This document shows positions 18,293-26,608 of a DNA stretch of 64,000 nt, in pieces (the stretch's first letter is position 1; each line of letters opens with the position of its first letter). Source of the DNA: an uncultured Prevotellaceae bacterium (lineage in GTDB: Bacteria > Bacteroidota > Bacteroidia > Bacteroidales > Bacteroidaceae). The stretch is taken from assembly GCA_902763615.1 (NCBI GenBank), contig CACWSX010000018.1, positions 18,752 through 82,751 on the forward strand, given 5' to 3'. Below the pieces are notes generated by a model. That model was given only the letters and a program-made list of their open reading frames with translations, searched no databases and was not told the DNA's origin. A program made the position numbers and the translations under genes.

Positions 18293-19087
18293 TTATTTCT
18301 TTATCTCTATGTCGCGCTTCACGTTGTTGCGAATCTTCGTCAGATAACCCTTCATTCCCTCGGCATCCTTGCTGTCGATGATTTCCAGCAACTCCTTCAG
18401 CTCCGTACGGATCTGGCTTACCTGGTCGTGGGTATAAGGGTTAAAGAGGATTTCCTGCAATAAATAATCATCCTCATTGAGCACTCCCTTGGCGATACGC
18501 ATATGACGCTTGAAGGTTGTTCCCGGGGCATCCTGATGCTTCATCACAGCAGCAAACACGAACGTCGAGACGAAGGGAATCGACAACGAGTAAGCCACCG
18601 TCTTATCGTGCTCCTCGAAGGTGTACTCATAGATGTTGAGTCCCAATTTCTGATAGAGGTCTTTGAAGAAGATACGACCCATGTAGTCGCCCTCGCTGAT
18701 GATGATGGCATTCTCTTCAGAGAGCTGTTGCAGATTAGCGAAAGTTGGGCCAAACATCGGGTGCGTCGAAACATAGCGCATACCCGTCGACTCATAGAAG
18801 TCCTTCAGGTCTGTCTTCACCGAAGCAATATCACTGATGATACACTCCTTGGGCAAATAAGGAATTACCTCCTTAAACACAGGAATGGTATATTTCAGCG
18901 TGACAGCGTTGATCAACAATTCAGGCTTGAATGCCTGAATCTCCTCATACGAGGTAAAGCGCTGACAATTATAGGTAAAACGCATGCGCTTGGGATCTCT
19001 CTCAAACACCGCTACTTCATGCTCAAAACTCAGCAGGTCGATGAAGAAACTACCCATCTTCCCTGCTCCCATTACAAGAATCTTCAT
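18293..19087 (-). CDS. tyrA: Prephenate dehydrogenase
   Basis: A 264-residue NAD(P)-dependent enzyme that converts prephenate to 4-hydroxyphenylpyruvate, the tyrosine branch. The Rossmann motif GAGKMGSFFIDLL opens the protein; ISDIASVKTDLKDF and STHPMFGPTFAN are typical of the TyrA family, including the catalytic His region. It begins 1 bp after the DAHP synthase-chorismate mutase gene. In this operon it probably receives prephenate from the fused chorismate mutase. Confidence 0.93.
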   Translation of the reverse strand: MKILVMGAGKMGSFFIDLLSFEHEVAVFERDPKRMRFTYNCQRFTSYEEIQAFKPELLINAVTLKYTIPVFKEVIPYLPKECIISDIASVKTDLKDFYESTGMRYVSTHPMFGPTFANLQQLSEENAIIISEGDYMGRIFFKDLYQKLGLNIYEYTFEEHDKTVAYSLSIPFVSTFVFAAVMKHQDAPGTTFKRHMRIAKGVLNEDDYLLQEILFNPYTHDQVSQIRTELKELLEIIDSKDAEGMKGYLTKIRNNVKRDIEIKK

Positions 19088-19088
19088 A

Positions 19089-20153
19089 TTATTTGTTGAT
19101 AATCTCTATTTGTTGTCTGACACTCTCCTCGTGGATATTCTCAAATACATGGGCCACGAATTCAGGATCCATACCACAGAGAGCACCCTGGGCACCACGC
19201 TTGTTCAGAATCTCGTTATAGCGATTAGCCTGCAGCACAGTCATATTGTGCTCCTTCTTATATTGTCCAATCTCACGACAGACACGCATACGTTTCGACA
19301 ACAGGTCCATCAGTTGGTTGTCGAGCTCGTCGATCTGCTTACGTAACTGTGAGATGCCCTCTGTCGTGGTATTCTCGTCGCGGATTACCAACAGGCTCAG
19401 AATATAATCGAGCACATCGGGTGTTACCTGCTGCTTGGCATCGCTCCAAGCCTTATCAGGATCGCAGTGACTCTCCACAATCAGACCGTCGAAACCCAGG
19501 TCCATCGCCTGCTGACAGAGCGGAGCCACCAGTTCGCGACGACCTCCGATATGACTCGGGTCGCTGATGATTGGCAATTCAGGAATCCTACGACGCAGCT
19601 CGATGGGAATCTGCCACATCGGGGCGTTACGGTAGATCTTCTGCTCATAGCTGGAGAAGCCGCGATGGATGGCACCTAAGCGCTTAATGCCTGCCTGATT
19701 AATACGCTCCAAAGCTCCAATCCAAAGTTCGAGGTCAGGATTCACGGGGTTCTTTACAAACACGGGCACATCGACACCCTTCAGGGCATCGGCAATCGCC
19801 TGCATCGCAAAGGGATTAGCCGATGTACGGGCACCTATCCAGAGGATGTCGATACCATACTTCAGGGCAAGTTCCACGTGCTCAGCTGTTGCCACCTCAG
19901 TAGAGACGAGCATTTTCGTTTCCTTCTTCACCTCTGCGAGCCAAACGAGAGCAGGTTCTCCGTGACCCTCAAAGCCACCTGGCTTCGTACGGGGCTTCCA
20001 TACACCAGCACGGAAATTATGGCAGCCTTTCATGGCCAGCTCACGGGCAGTTGTCATCACTTGTTCCTCAGTCTCAGCAGAGCAAGGGCCTGCAATCACG
20101 AAGGGACGTTCGTTGTCACTAGGTAATTTTAACGGTTCTAATTCCAGTTCCAT
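19089..20153 (-). CDS. aroF: Bifunctional DAHP synthase/chorismate mutase
   Basis: A 354-residue fusion catalysing the first committed step of the shikimate pathway and the branch-point step to prephenate. Residues of about 1-260 are a type I-beta DAHP synthase (IAGPCSAETEEQ, FRAGVWKPRTKPGGF, IGARTSANPFAM, SDPSHIGGRREL). Residues of about 265-350 are a type II chorismate mutase (LRKQIDELDNQLMDLLSKRM, EIGQYKKEHNM). The start at 20153 is 2 bp after the aminotransferase stop; a longer frame to 20213 overlaps that gene and is unlikely. Gene symbol follows common usage; aroA/aroG-aroQ names also occur. Confidence 0.93.
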   Translation of the reverse strand: MELELEPLKLPSDNERPFVIAGPCSAETEEQVMTTARELAMKGCHNFRAGVWKPRTKPGGFEGHGEPALVWLAEVKKETKMLVSTEVATAEHVELALKYGIDILWIGARTSANPFAMQAIADALKGVDVPVFVKNPVNPDLELWIGALERINQAGIKRLGAIHRGFSSYEQKIYRNAPMWQIPIELRRRIPELPIISDPSHIGGRRELVAPLCQQAMDLGFDGLIVESHCDPDKAWSDAKQQVTPDVLDYILSLLVIRDENTTTEGISQLRKQIDELDNQLMDLLSKRMRVCREIGQYKKEHNMTVLQANRYNEILNKRGAQGALCGMDPEFVAHVFENIHEESVRQQIEIINK

Positions 20154-20155
20154 AA

Positions 20156-21316
20156 TTATATTGTGTTTTTGATTCTTTCTAATGCTTGTTGGATTTTCTC
20201 TTCTTTCGCACACAATGAGATGCGGATATATCGCTTTCCGTTAGTGCCGAAAATGAAGCCAGGGGTTATAAAGACACGGGCCTCGTGGAGCACTTTCTCT
20301 GTGAGATCCTCCACATCGGCATACTTCTCAGGAATCTTGCCCCAAAGAAACATGCCCACCTGGTTCTTGTCGTAGCTACAACCCAAGACATCCATAATCT
20401 TCTCTGCCCACTGACGACGACGGCTGTAGGTCGCGATATTATACTCCCGATGCCAAGCCTCATCATTTCCAAGCGCCTCAGCTGCAGCGAGTTGGATACC
20501 GCGGAAGGTACCACTGTCAATATTACTTTTGATCTTCATGATCCACTGCAAAAACGTGGCATTCGTCAGGCACATACCCACACGCCAGCCAGGCATATTG
20601 TGACTCTTCGACATCGAATTAAACTCGATGCAACAATCCTTTGCTCCTGGCACCTGCAACAGCGACAGCGGATGCTCATTCAATATAAAAGAATAAGGAT
20701 TGTCGTTCACCACCACGATGCTGTGCTTCTGGGCAAACTGCACCAGCCGCTCATAAGTTTCCATACGGGCATTGCCACCCGTCGGCATATTAGGATAGTT
20801 CGTCCACATCAGCTTCACTTTCGAAAGATCCATATTCTCAAGTTCCTCGAAGTCGGGTTGCCACCCATTGTCCTCACGCAGATCGTAATTCACGATCTTT
20901 GCACCCAGGATCTTCGATAGCGACGTATAGGTAGGATAACCAGGATTGGGTACCAACACCTCATCGCCAGGATTCACAAAGGCGAGGGTTACATGCAGGA
21001 TACCTTCCTTCGAGCCGATCAATGGCAGGATCTCCGTCTTGGGGTCGATGTCCACGCCATACCAACGCTTGTAAAAGCCGGCCATCGCCTCGCGCAACTC
21101 CGGTGTGCCACCTGTGGGCTGATAACCGTGGGCATTGGGCAGATGGGCCACTTCACATAATTTCCCGATGGTCTGATCTGAAGGAGGCATGTCCGGACTG
21201 CCAATGGCGAGGCTGATGATATCCTTACCCTCGGCATTCAACTGCGCCACTTCCTTTAATTTCCTACTAAAGTAGTATTCGCTTACGAGCGATAATCTGT
21301 CTGCTGGTTGTATCAT
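20156..21316 (-). CDS. PLP-dependent aminotransferase of the aromatic operon
   Basis: A 386-residue class I/II aminotransferase. The PLP-binding Lys lies in NSMSKSHNMPGWRVGM, and GSPDMPPSD, TNYPNMPTGG and RYIRISLC (substrate carboxylate Arg) are typical. It resembles aspartate/LL-diaminopimelate-type enzymes. Its place between pheA and the DAHP synthase gene suggests transamination of phenylpyruvate and 4-hydroxyphenylpyruvate, or of prephenate; the exact substrate is inferred from context. Spacing is 2 bp on both sides. Confidence 0.9.
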   Translation of the reverse strand: MIQPADRLSLVSEYYFSRKLKEVAQLNAEGKDIISLAIGSPDMPPSDQTIGKLCEVAHLPNAHGYQPTGGTPELREAMAGFYKRWYGVDIDPKTEILPLIGSKEGILHVTLAFVNPGDEVLVPNPGYPTYTSLSKILGAKIVNYDLREDNGWQPDFEELENMDLSKVKLMWTNYPNMPTGGNARMETYERLVQFAQKHSIVVVNDNPYSFILNEHPLSLLQVPGAKDCCIEFNSMSKSHNMPGWRVGMCLTNATFLQWIMKIKSNIDSGTFRGIQLAAAEALGNDEAWHREYNIATYSRRRQWAEKIMDVLGCSYDKNQVGMFLWGKIPEKYADVEDLTEKVLHEARVFITPGFIFGTNGKRYIRISLCAKEEKIQQALERIKNTI

Positions 21317-21318
21317 AA

Positions 21319-22161
21319 TTAATTCGTTTGCTTTCCGTCTTTATATTCTCCTAAAATCTTCAAATCCTTTGTTAGTGGGATAATCGCATCGATACTCTGA
21401 CGATAACGGGTGAGGTCGTCGTACATCACATCCACATAAAACAGATATTCCCACTCCTTTCCGATAATCGGCAACGACTGGATCTTAGTCAGGTTGATCT
21501 TATAGAACGAAAGGATTGCCAACACATGACTCAGACTGCCCTCCTCATGAGGCAGTGAAAACACGATGCTCGACTTGTTGGTCTCCGTCAGTGGGCGCAG
21601 CAGATCGGCCTTATTGGGATTCGACACCACGAGAAAACGGGTGAAATTGTGCTTATTGTCCTCGATATGATCCTCCAGCACCTTCAGGCCATAGAGGCGT
21701 GCAGCCTCAGCGTGGCAGATGGCAGCCCATCCCTTCTTCTGCCCCTCGGCAATCATCTTCGCTGAGCCTGCCGTATCCTCGGCCTCCACATTCTTCAACT
21801 GCGGATGCTTGGCCAGAAACTCACGACACTGCATGAGGGCCACGGGGTGTGAATGCACCTCTGTTATAGTGTCCCAATCGTCATCAGGCAGACAGCAGAC
21901 ACAATGTGTGATGTGCAACTTGTGCTCACCAACCACCGTCGTGCCCGAATCGCGCAGCAACTCGTAGTTGTGCAACAGTGAGCCTGCTATCGTATTCTCG
22001 ATAGCCAGCATGCCGATGGCTGTGGGGTCTTGCTTGATATTTGCAAACACCTGTTCGAAGGTTGAGCAGCAGATCAACTGTATCTGCTCTCCCTCAAAAT
22101 ACAGGTGTGCCGCGATATCGTGGAACGACCCGATCAAACCTTGAATGGCAATTCTCTTCAT
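21319..22161 (-). CDS. pheA: Prephenate dehydratase
   Basis: A 280-residue enzyme converting prephenate to phenylpyruvate. The periplasmic-binding-like catalytic part shows GSFHDIAAHLYF, AIENTIAGSLLHNY and the catalytic TRF in HNFTRFLVVS. A C-terminal ACT domain (EEGSLSHVLAILSFYKINLTK) gives feedback inhibition by phenylalanine; the usual ESRP is KIQSLP here. There is no fused chorismate mutase, which is supplied by the DAHP synthase fusion downstream. It heads the operon and follows an attenuator-type leader of about 195 nt. Confidence 0.94.
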   Translation of the reverse strand: MKRIAIQGLIGSFHDIAAHLYFEGEQIQLICCSTFEQVFANIKQDPTAIGMLAIENTIAGSLLHNYELLRDSGTTVVGEHKLHITHCVCCLPDDDWDTITEVHSHPVALMQCREFLAKHPQLKNVEAEDTAGSAKMIAEGQKKGWAAICHAEAARLYGLKVLEDHIEDNKHNFTRFLVVSNPNKADLLRPLTETNKSSIVFSLPHEEGSLSHVLAILSFYKINLTKIQSLPIIGKEWEYLFYVDVMYDDLTRYRQSIDAIIPLTKDLKILGEYKDGKQTN

Positions 22162-22187
22162 ATTCTATCAGTTTTCTCTATTCACTT

Positions 22188-22223
22188 AAAAACAAATCCC
22201 GCTTTCACTTGTGTGAAGCGGGA
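22188..22223 (-). terminator. Attenuator terminator in the pheA leader
   Basis: Minus-strand hairpin pairing 22213-22223 (TCCCGCTTCAC) with 22197-22208 (GTGAAAGCGGGA, one bulged A), then a U-rich tract. It lies 27 bp before the pheA start and within the transcript from the promoter at 22362-22393, so it must be conditional. Confidence 0.85.
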
Positions 22224-22279
22224 CCTTGATTTTTATCTTCTCTGTCATAAGTTGAATTATACGCAACTTCCCGCTTCAC
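22213..22279 (-). promoter_or_regulatory. Antiterminator pairing in the pheA leader
   Basis: The segment 22269-22279 (minus GTGAAGCGGGA) is perfectly complementary to 22213-22223, the 5' arm of the attenuator terminator. The two pairings exclude each other. The segment lies inside codons 18-22 of the leader peptide, where a translating ribosome would mask it. Confidence 0.78.
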
Positions 22280-22334
22280 AATTGCTTGCAAAGTAAAAGT
22301 AATAACCGTAAAAGTATGCATTCAACATTGACAT
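22257..22334 (-). CDS. Leader peptide of the Phe/Tyr operon (25 aa)
   Basis: An ATG about 20 nt after the predicted transcript start opens a 25-codon frame whose residues 7-15 are YFYGYYFYF: five Tyr and three Phe in nine codons. It ends ASNCEAGSCV. This is the composition expected of a ribosome-mediated attenuator that senses charged tRNA-Tyr and tRNA-Phe, directly ahead of genes making those two amino acids. A ribosome stalled in the run would leave the downstream antiterminator segment free; one that reads on would cover it and let the terminator form. A second in-frame ATG (22328) is an alternative start. Confidence 0.82.
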   Translation of the reverse strand: MSMLNAYFYGYYFYFASNCEAGSCV

Positions 22335-22361
22335 AATTCTCGTTTTTGTTGTATTCGGCTG

Positions 22362-22393
22362 CAAAATTATCACTTTTCTGCGAAACTAGCAAA
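22362..22393 (-). promoter_or_regulatory. Promoter of the Phe/Tyr operon
   Basis: Minus-strand TTTG (22390-22393), 20 bp, TAATTTTG (22362-22369). Transcription would begin near 22356, giving a leader of about 195 nt. Confidence 0.85.
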
Positions 22394-22457
22394 TAATTTG
22401 CAAGAAAAATTTCATTTCCGCTTACTTTTTTTATTTCTCACATCCTCCTTCATCCGT

Positions 22458-23114
22458 TTAGCAGTTCCACTGCTTTCGGATCTCATCGCGGTCTACCTCA
22501 TCAATCAGAATCTCAGCCAGTGCTGTGATAGCTTCAAAAGGAATCTGCCTGCGCTGATCGTCGGTATCGCAAATAATAGCAGGCAGGAATTTGCCCATCT
22601 CACTCTTATAGACCTCCCTCATCCTAGTGCCATTCTTGCCATTGTCGACCGAACAAGAGTAAGTCACATTAGCCAGACGATCGCAGAGTTTCACAAACGG
22701 GGCATAGGGTGTCGCACGGATACCCTGGTAATACTTCTCCCCTGCCCGCTCAGCGCGCGTACGCCCCTTATCGTTGGTCAGCGCATACACAATCTCCGTC
22801 GCCATGTGAGCCTGCTCTTGTGTCATCCACTTACCCGCAACCCGCATCACGTCGTTGTAACTCAAACGTGCATCCTCAATACTATCGTGATAATAAGCGC
22901 CGAAGAACAGCGGAACCACATCTTCCTCACAGGCACATACCAGATGGCCGTAATTGATGACACCTTCCGCCACCATATCCAGATGAAAGCCATAGGGCAA
23001 ATCGTCGCCATAAACTTCATTCACACTCTGATGAAGCTCGTGCGCAGCCTGTCTGATCTGCTCCAATTGCTTGGCATATTTATTACGATAAGTCTGGAAT
23101 TCTTCCTTCGTCAT
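22458..23114 (-). CDS. HD-domain phosphohydrolase-like protein
   Basis: A 218-residue cytoplasmic protein. YYHDSIEDARLSYNDV and VKLCDRLANVTYS resemble the HD metal-binding motifs of RelA/SpoT-type hydrolases and related phosphohydrolases; HLDMVAEGVINYGHLV may supply the first His. A (p)ppGpp or nucleotide substrate is possible but not shown. Met at 23114 is chosen because the longer frame back to a GTG at 23234 contains a -7 box. It appears to be a single-gene unit, divergent from the dehydrogenase gene. Confidence 0.72.
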   Translation of the reverse strand: MTKEEFQTYRNKYAKQLEQIRQAAHELHQSVNEVYGDDLPYGFHLDMVAEGVINYGHLVCACEEDVVPLFFGAYYHDSIEDARLSYNDVMRVAGKWMTQEQAHMATEIVYALTNDKGRTRAERAGEKYYQGIRATPYAPFVKLCDRLANVTYSCSVDNGKNGTRMREVYKSEMGKFLPAIICDTDDQRRQIPFEAITALAEILIDEVDRDEIRKQWNC

Positions 23115-23140
23115 ATCCGATAGATTTCTTTCGTCGGCTG

Positions 23141-23148
23141 CAAAATTA
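23141..23148 (-). promoter_or_regulatory. Candidate -7 box of the HD-domain gene
   Basis: Minus-strand TAATTTTG about 27 bp before the start codon. No good -33 box at the usual distance. Confidence 0.55.
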
Positions 23149-23191
23149 CTAAATTTCTGCAAATTCCGTATCATCTCTGCAAAAAAAATCG

Positions 23192-23199
23192 TAACTTTG
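23192..23199 (+). promoter_or_regulatory. Candidate -7 box of the SDR gene
   Basis: TAACTTTG about 43 bp before the start codon. No clear TTTG at -33. Confidence 0.58.
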
Positions 23200-23242
23200 C
23201 AGCCACAAAGATAAAAAAGACAGAAATAAACCACATAGGAAT

Positions 23243-23998
23243 ATGAACAAGACCGTATTAATCACAGGCGCTACGAGTGGTATTGGACTCGGCTGCGCGC
23301 ACAAATTCGCTGCTAATGGTGACCGACTCATCCTTACGGGCCGTAACGTTATGAAATTGGAAGCCATCCGTAAGGATCTGGAGGCCAAGGGCACCGAAGT
23401 GCTCATCTTTGCATTCGACATCAGAGACCGTGAAGCTGCCCGCAAAGCCATCGAACGTCTGCCCGAGGAGTGGCAGCAGATCGATGTACTTGTCAACAAT
23501 GCCGGTCTCGCCTTAGGTTTAGAACCTGAATACCAAGGCAACCTCGACGACTGGGAGATTATGATTGACACCAACATCAAGGGTCTGCTCACGATGACAC
23601 GTCTCATTGTGCCCGGTATGATTGCACGCAACAGTGGACACATTATTAATATTGGGAGCGTAGCAGGCGATGCAGCCTATGCAGGAGGCAATGTTTACTG
23701 TGCCACGAAAGCTGCTGTGAAGGCCCTCTCCGACGGACTCCGCATCGACGTGGCCGATACAGCCGTTCGCGTCACCAACCTCAAGCCCGGCCTCGTCGAA
23801 ACCAACTTCAGCAACATCCGTTTCCATGGCGATACGGCCCGAGCTGCCAAACTCTACCAAGGCATCAAGCCTCTCACGGGCGATGACATCGCAGATGTAG
23901 CCGTCTATGCTGCCAATGCCCCCGAGCACGTGCAAATAGCCGAAGTGCTCATCCTCGCCACCCATCAGGCCAGCGGCAGCGTGATTGTGCGCAAATAA
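23243..23998 (+). CDS. Short-chain dehydrogenase/reductase (YdfG-like)
   Basis: A 251-residue classical SDR. The cofactor motif TGATSGIGLGCA, the NNAG motif (VNNAGLALGLEP), the catalytic Ser in NIGSVAGD and the YxxxK in YCATKAAVK are all present. Arg in GRN suggests NADP use. It most resembles YdfG, which oxidises L-allo-threonine and 3-hydroxy acids, but the substrate is not readable. Transcribed on its own, divergent from the HD-domain gene. Confidence 0.88.
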   Translation: MNKTVLITGATSGIGLGCAHKFAANGDRLILTGRNVMKLEAIRKDLEAKGTEVLIFAFDIRDREAARKAIERLPEEWQQIDVLVNNAGLALGLEPEYQGNLDDWEIMIDTNIKGLLTMTRLIVPGMIARNSGHIINIGSVAGDAAYAGGNVYCATKAAVKALSDGLRIDVADTAVRVTNLKPGLVETNFSNIRFHGDTARAAKLYQGIKPLTGDDIADVAVYAANAPEHVQIAEVLILATHQASGSVIVRK

Positions 23999-24051
23999 AT
24001 TCTGAATATTCGAATAAATAATAAAAGTCACTAAATTAAACAACAAGAATT

Positions 24052-24642
24052 ATGAAGAAATTTATGCTGATTGCTGCCTTAATGGTAGTTTCGCTGAGTG
24101 CTTCCGCTCAGGGACTATTTCTGAAGCCCATGGCTGGTGGAACAGTCACGACAATGACAGGTGATGTTGAAGATGATCTTAAAATGAAGGTCGGTTTCAC
24201 GGCAGGTGCAGAACTGGGCTATCATTTCAATAACTTTTTCGCGCTAACAGCAGGTGCGCTCTACACTCAGCAAGGTGGAAAGGTTAGTAGAGAAGGAACG
24301 GAAAATGCAAACGGTGAAAAATACAATAGAAGCCTTGACTATCTCAATGTCCCCATTCTGGCCAATGTCTATATTATCCCCGGCCTTGCTCTGAAGGCTG
24401 GCGCCCAGTTTGGTTTCCTAATGAGAGCTAAAAAGGAGGATGAGGATGTCAAGGATCTATTCAACAACACAGACTTCTCCATCCCCGTCGGTTTGTCCTA
24501 CGAGATGGAAGAAGCCGTGATTGACCTCCGTTACAACATTGGTCTTTCTAATATCGCCCAAAAAGGCATTGCTAATATCGTCGATAATAAGATTCGCAAC
24601 AGCGTTATCATGCTGACCATCGGTTACAAGATTCCGTTTTAA
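24052..24642 (+). CDS. Outer membrane beta-barrel protein (PorT/OmpW-like)
   Basis: A 196-residue protein with a signal peptide (MKKFMLIAALMVVSLSASAQ) and alternating beta strands typical of small porin-family barrels (AGAELGYHFNNFFALTAGAL, LDYLNVPILANVYI, AVIDLRYNIGLSNI, SVIMLTIGYKIPF with a terminal Phe). Function unknown; it is probably a small outer-membrane barrel. It is followed by a terminator at 24664-24696. Confidence 0.82.
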   Translation: MKKFMLIAALMVVSLSASAQGLFLKPMAGGTVTTMTGDVEDDLKMKVGFTAGAELGYHFNNFFALTAGALYTQQGGKVSREGTENANGEKYNRSLDYLNVPILANVYIIPGLALKAGAQFGFLMRAKKEDEDVKDLFNNTDFSIPVGLSYEMEEAVIDLRYNIGLSNIAQKGIANIVDNKIRNSVIMLTIGYKIPF

Positions 24643-24663
24643 AGAGTCATCTTTTAAACATCA

Positions 24664-24696
24664 AAAAAGCCCCATCTATCTCAAATGGGGTTTTTC
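24664..24696 (+). terminator. Terminator after the beta-barrel gene
   Basis: CCCCAT (24670-24675) pairs with ATGGGG (24685-24690), extended by A/T pairs, followed by TTTTTC. Confidence 0.75.
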
Positions 24697-24803
24697 TTTT
24701 GTCTATCCCCCAACGCTTTTGGACACTTTTGGGGCCGTTTTTCCCGATTTGTCCAAAAATCGGGCCTTTGTCCAAACAAGTTTGAAAAGAATCGAGGCGA
24801 TTT

Positions 24804-24835
24804 CTTGTATCCTGCAGGAAATAGCCTTAATTTTG
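24804..24835 (+). promoter_or_regulatory. Promoter of the M15-like lipoprotein gene
   Basis: TAATTTTG (24828-24835) with CTTG 20 bp upstream (24804-24807). Most of the 230-bp gap from 24643 holds only the terminator and this promoter, plus short repeats of TTTGTCCAAA type. Confidence 0.65.
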
Positions 24836-24872
24836 CACCATCAAACAACAACAATAATAAAAATAGTATAAT

Positions 24873-25604
24873 ATGAACAAATTCAATACATCCATCATCA
24901 CCGCAGTCTTTCTCATCAGCGGGAATGTCACACTCACATCGTGCACTGGGACGATAGAGGATATTGCAGATGGGCTGGTTAATGGCATAGCCGACCAAAT
25001 AGTTGATGCAAAAGGACAGAAGGAACGGGAGGAGAAAGAAAAACAAGAACGCTTGAACAACTTGTTGAACTGGATTATAGGCAGTGAGGTTGACCAGGAG
25101 GCCATCAATCTGTTTGGATACGACAACTGCTTCCTAGTGACAGAAGTACCCACCACCACTTGGGATAAGGTCGGTGCCGACGGCATCAGCCCCAACGTCG
25201 ACAGAAACGACCTGTGCCTTGTGCGCTGTCTGTGCTATAGCTATTCCATTAGCGGTAACGCACCGCATGTCGGAGGTCTCATCTGCAACAAACGCATTGC
25301 CAGCGACTTGTCCAGCATCTTCCGCGAGTTGTATGAGGCAAAATATATTGTCGTTCAGACGGATGCTTCGCTGGCATACGACAAATGGAAAATGAAATCA
25401 TATAATTATACATACGGCTACTATTATAACCCAGAAGAGGCAGAAGCCATACCGATGGCACAACAGCAAGGACTGTCTGTCGTCGTGAATAGCGATAAGC
25501 CACTCACAAGAAACGATATCGCAGTGCGACTGTTCAAGGAGCGAGGCTTCACGTGGGGAGGTGACGAACCCAATGGCGACACTAACTACTTCTCAAAACA
25601 ATAA
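24873..25604 (+). CDS. Degenerate M15-peptidase-like lipoprotein
   Basis: A 243-residue protein with a signal ending in a likely lipobox (VTLTSC). Residues of about 28-65 are charged helix. From about residue 85 it follows the M15 D-Ala-D-Ala carboxypeptidase pattern: LVRCLCYSYS, HVGGLICNKRIASDLSSI, FRELYEAKYIV and the C-terminal RGFTWGGDEPNGD. The zinc-site motif SxHxxGxAxD is not recognisable (GLSVVVNSDKP stands nearby), and the final His position reads NYFSK. It therefore looks like a catalytically inactive relative, perhaps a peptidoglycan-binding protein. The family link is inferred from these segments alone. Confidence 0.6.
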   Translation: MNKFNTSIITAVFLISGNVTLTSCTGTIEDIADGLVNGIADQIVDAKGQKEREEKEKQERLNNLLNWIIGSEVDQEAINLFGYDNCFLVTEVPTTTWDKVGADGISPNVDRNDLCLVRCLCYSYSISGNAPHVGGLICNKRIASDLSSIFRELYEAKYIVVQTDASLAYDKWKMKSYNYTYGYYYNPEEAEAIPMAQQQGLSVVVNSDKPLTRNDIAVRLFKERGFTWGGDEPNGDTNYFSKQ

Positions 25605-25631
25605 ATTAGACAATCCTTAGCTTTTTGACAA

Positions 25632-25663
25632 GAGGGGCGGCTTTCATTCAAAAGTCGCCCCTC
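25632..25663. terminator. Hairpin between convergent genes
   Basis: GAGGGGCG (from 25632) pairs with CGCCCCTC (to 25663) around an A/T-rich core. It lies between the convergent M15-like and DUF3298 genes. There is no good U tract on either side, so a terminator role is likely but not certain. Confidence 0.55.
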
Positions 25664-25684
25664 ATTCAAATTATCGTTTGTCAA

Positions 25685-26596
25685 TCATCGTTTTGCAGCC
25701 TTTTCTCCCAAAAACAATTCAATGGTCTGCGGTTTCAGATAGGGTATCACCACGTCGTAGGGGATTGTGAACTCAGGTCTTCCCGCAACGTAGTAAGAAA
25801 TCTCATATGGTTGATAAATAAAGGTGACACCGTTTTTCGTCATATACGGCTCTGAGTCGGGAAGGGGCAATTCATCGATGCTGCCACCAAACGACACCAG
25901 TTCTTCTTTCAGATCCTCGTCGCTCATCCCCTGCTCATCACCTTCGTTGCTGAAGAATGTTCTCAGTCCCTCCTTTATCAGACGTTTAAACGCAGGGCTG
26001 TCGAGATCCTTCATCATATCGTAGCAAAAACACTTACCATTGAGTTTGCTGAAGGTGTGACCTGTTTCAACAGCCATGCCATGCAGACCGCCTGTGTAGT
26101 GGCTCGTAAATGCCATGAAGGTCACGAAGAGGCTGGTTTCGTAATCCTTGTTCACCATCTTATTGAGGAACAACTCATTGACTTCCTCCGGATCAGCATC
26201 GCCACACATCTCCTGGAATCTGCCCCACATCATCTCGCCGTTTTCTTTCAGCATCTTGCGACCATCATCCAACGGCCCTTCGTATGCCCCACCCAAATAG
26301 TCATTGATAAACTCACGAACCGCCTTGACCACACTGTCGCCACCCGCCACGGGATATTTTACCCAGAGGCCTAATTTGTAGATGCCCTCTTCCTTATCAT
26401 ACGACACTGTATCTGTCTTCAGCGAATCCGCACCAATATCTTTGATTATCGCAGTCACAGCGGAATCTACCACTACTGAGTCAGTACCTCCTGCTACACC
26501 GCCATTAACGGCTTTATTACTGCAGGCACTCATTGTCAGAGCAGACGCAACCAGAAAGACATACCCACAGCGCTTAAAAAAGACTGATATTACCAT
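25685..26596 (-). CDS. DUF3298-domain lipoprotein
   Basis: A 303-residue exported protein with lipobox ending TMSAC near residue 25. An N-terminal PdaC/DUF4163-like part is followed by the DUF3298 part (FTSHYTGGLHGMAVETGHTF, FIYQPYEISYYVAGRPEF, IPYDVVIPYL), as in RsiV-type extracytoplasmic proteins. Function in Bacteroidetes is unknown; RsiV binds lysozyme, but that is not implied here. It is the last gene of the operon that starts at pepC, 12 bp after the TSCPD gene. Confidence 0.82.
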   Translation of the reverse strand: MVISVFFKRCGYVFLVASALTMSACSNKAVNGGVAGGTDSVVVDSAVTAIIKDIGADSLKTDTVSYDKEEGIYKLGLWVKYPVAGGDSVVKAVREFINDYLGGAYEGPLDDGRKMLKENGEMMWGRFQEMCGDADPEEVNELFLNKMVNKDYETSLFVTFMAFTSHYTGGLHGMAVETGHTFSKLNGKCFCYDMMKDLDSPAFKRLIKEGLRTFFSNEGDEQGMSDEDLKEELVSFGGSIDELPLPDSEPYMTKNGVTFIYQPYEISYYVAGRPEFTIPYDVVIPYLKPQTIELFLGEKAAKR

Positions 26597-26608
26597 TGGA
26601 ATTGGGAT

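Noticed and set aside
22189-22248. Second short frame (MTEKIKIKVPLHT...) in the pheA leader as leader peptide
   Set aside because: It has no Phe/Tyr run and lies over the terminator itself; the upstream 25-codon frame fits far better.
23115-23234. GTG-initiated N-terminal extension of the HD-domain protein
   Set aside because: It would start upstream of the TAATTTTG -7 box and lacks similarity to the rest of the fold.
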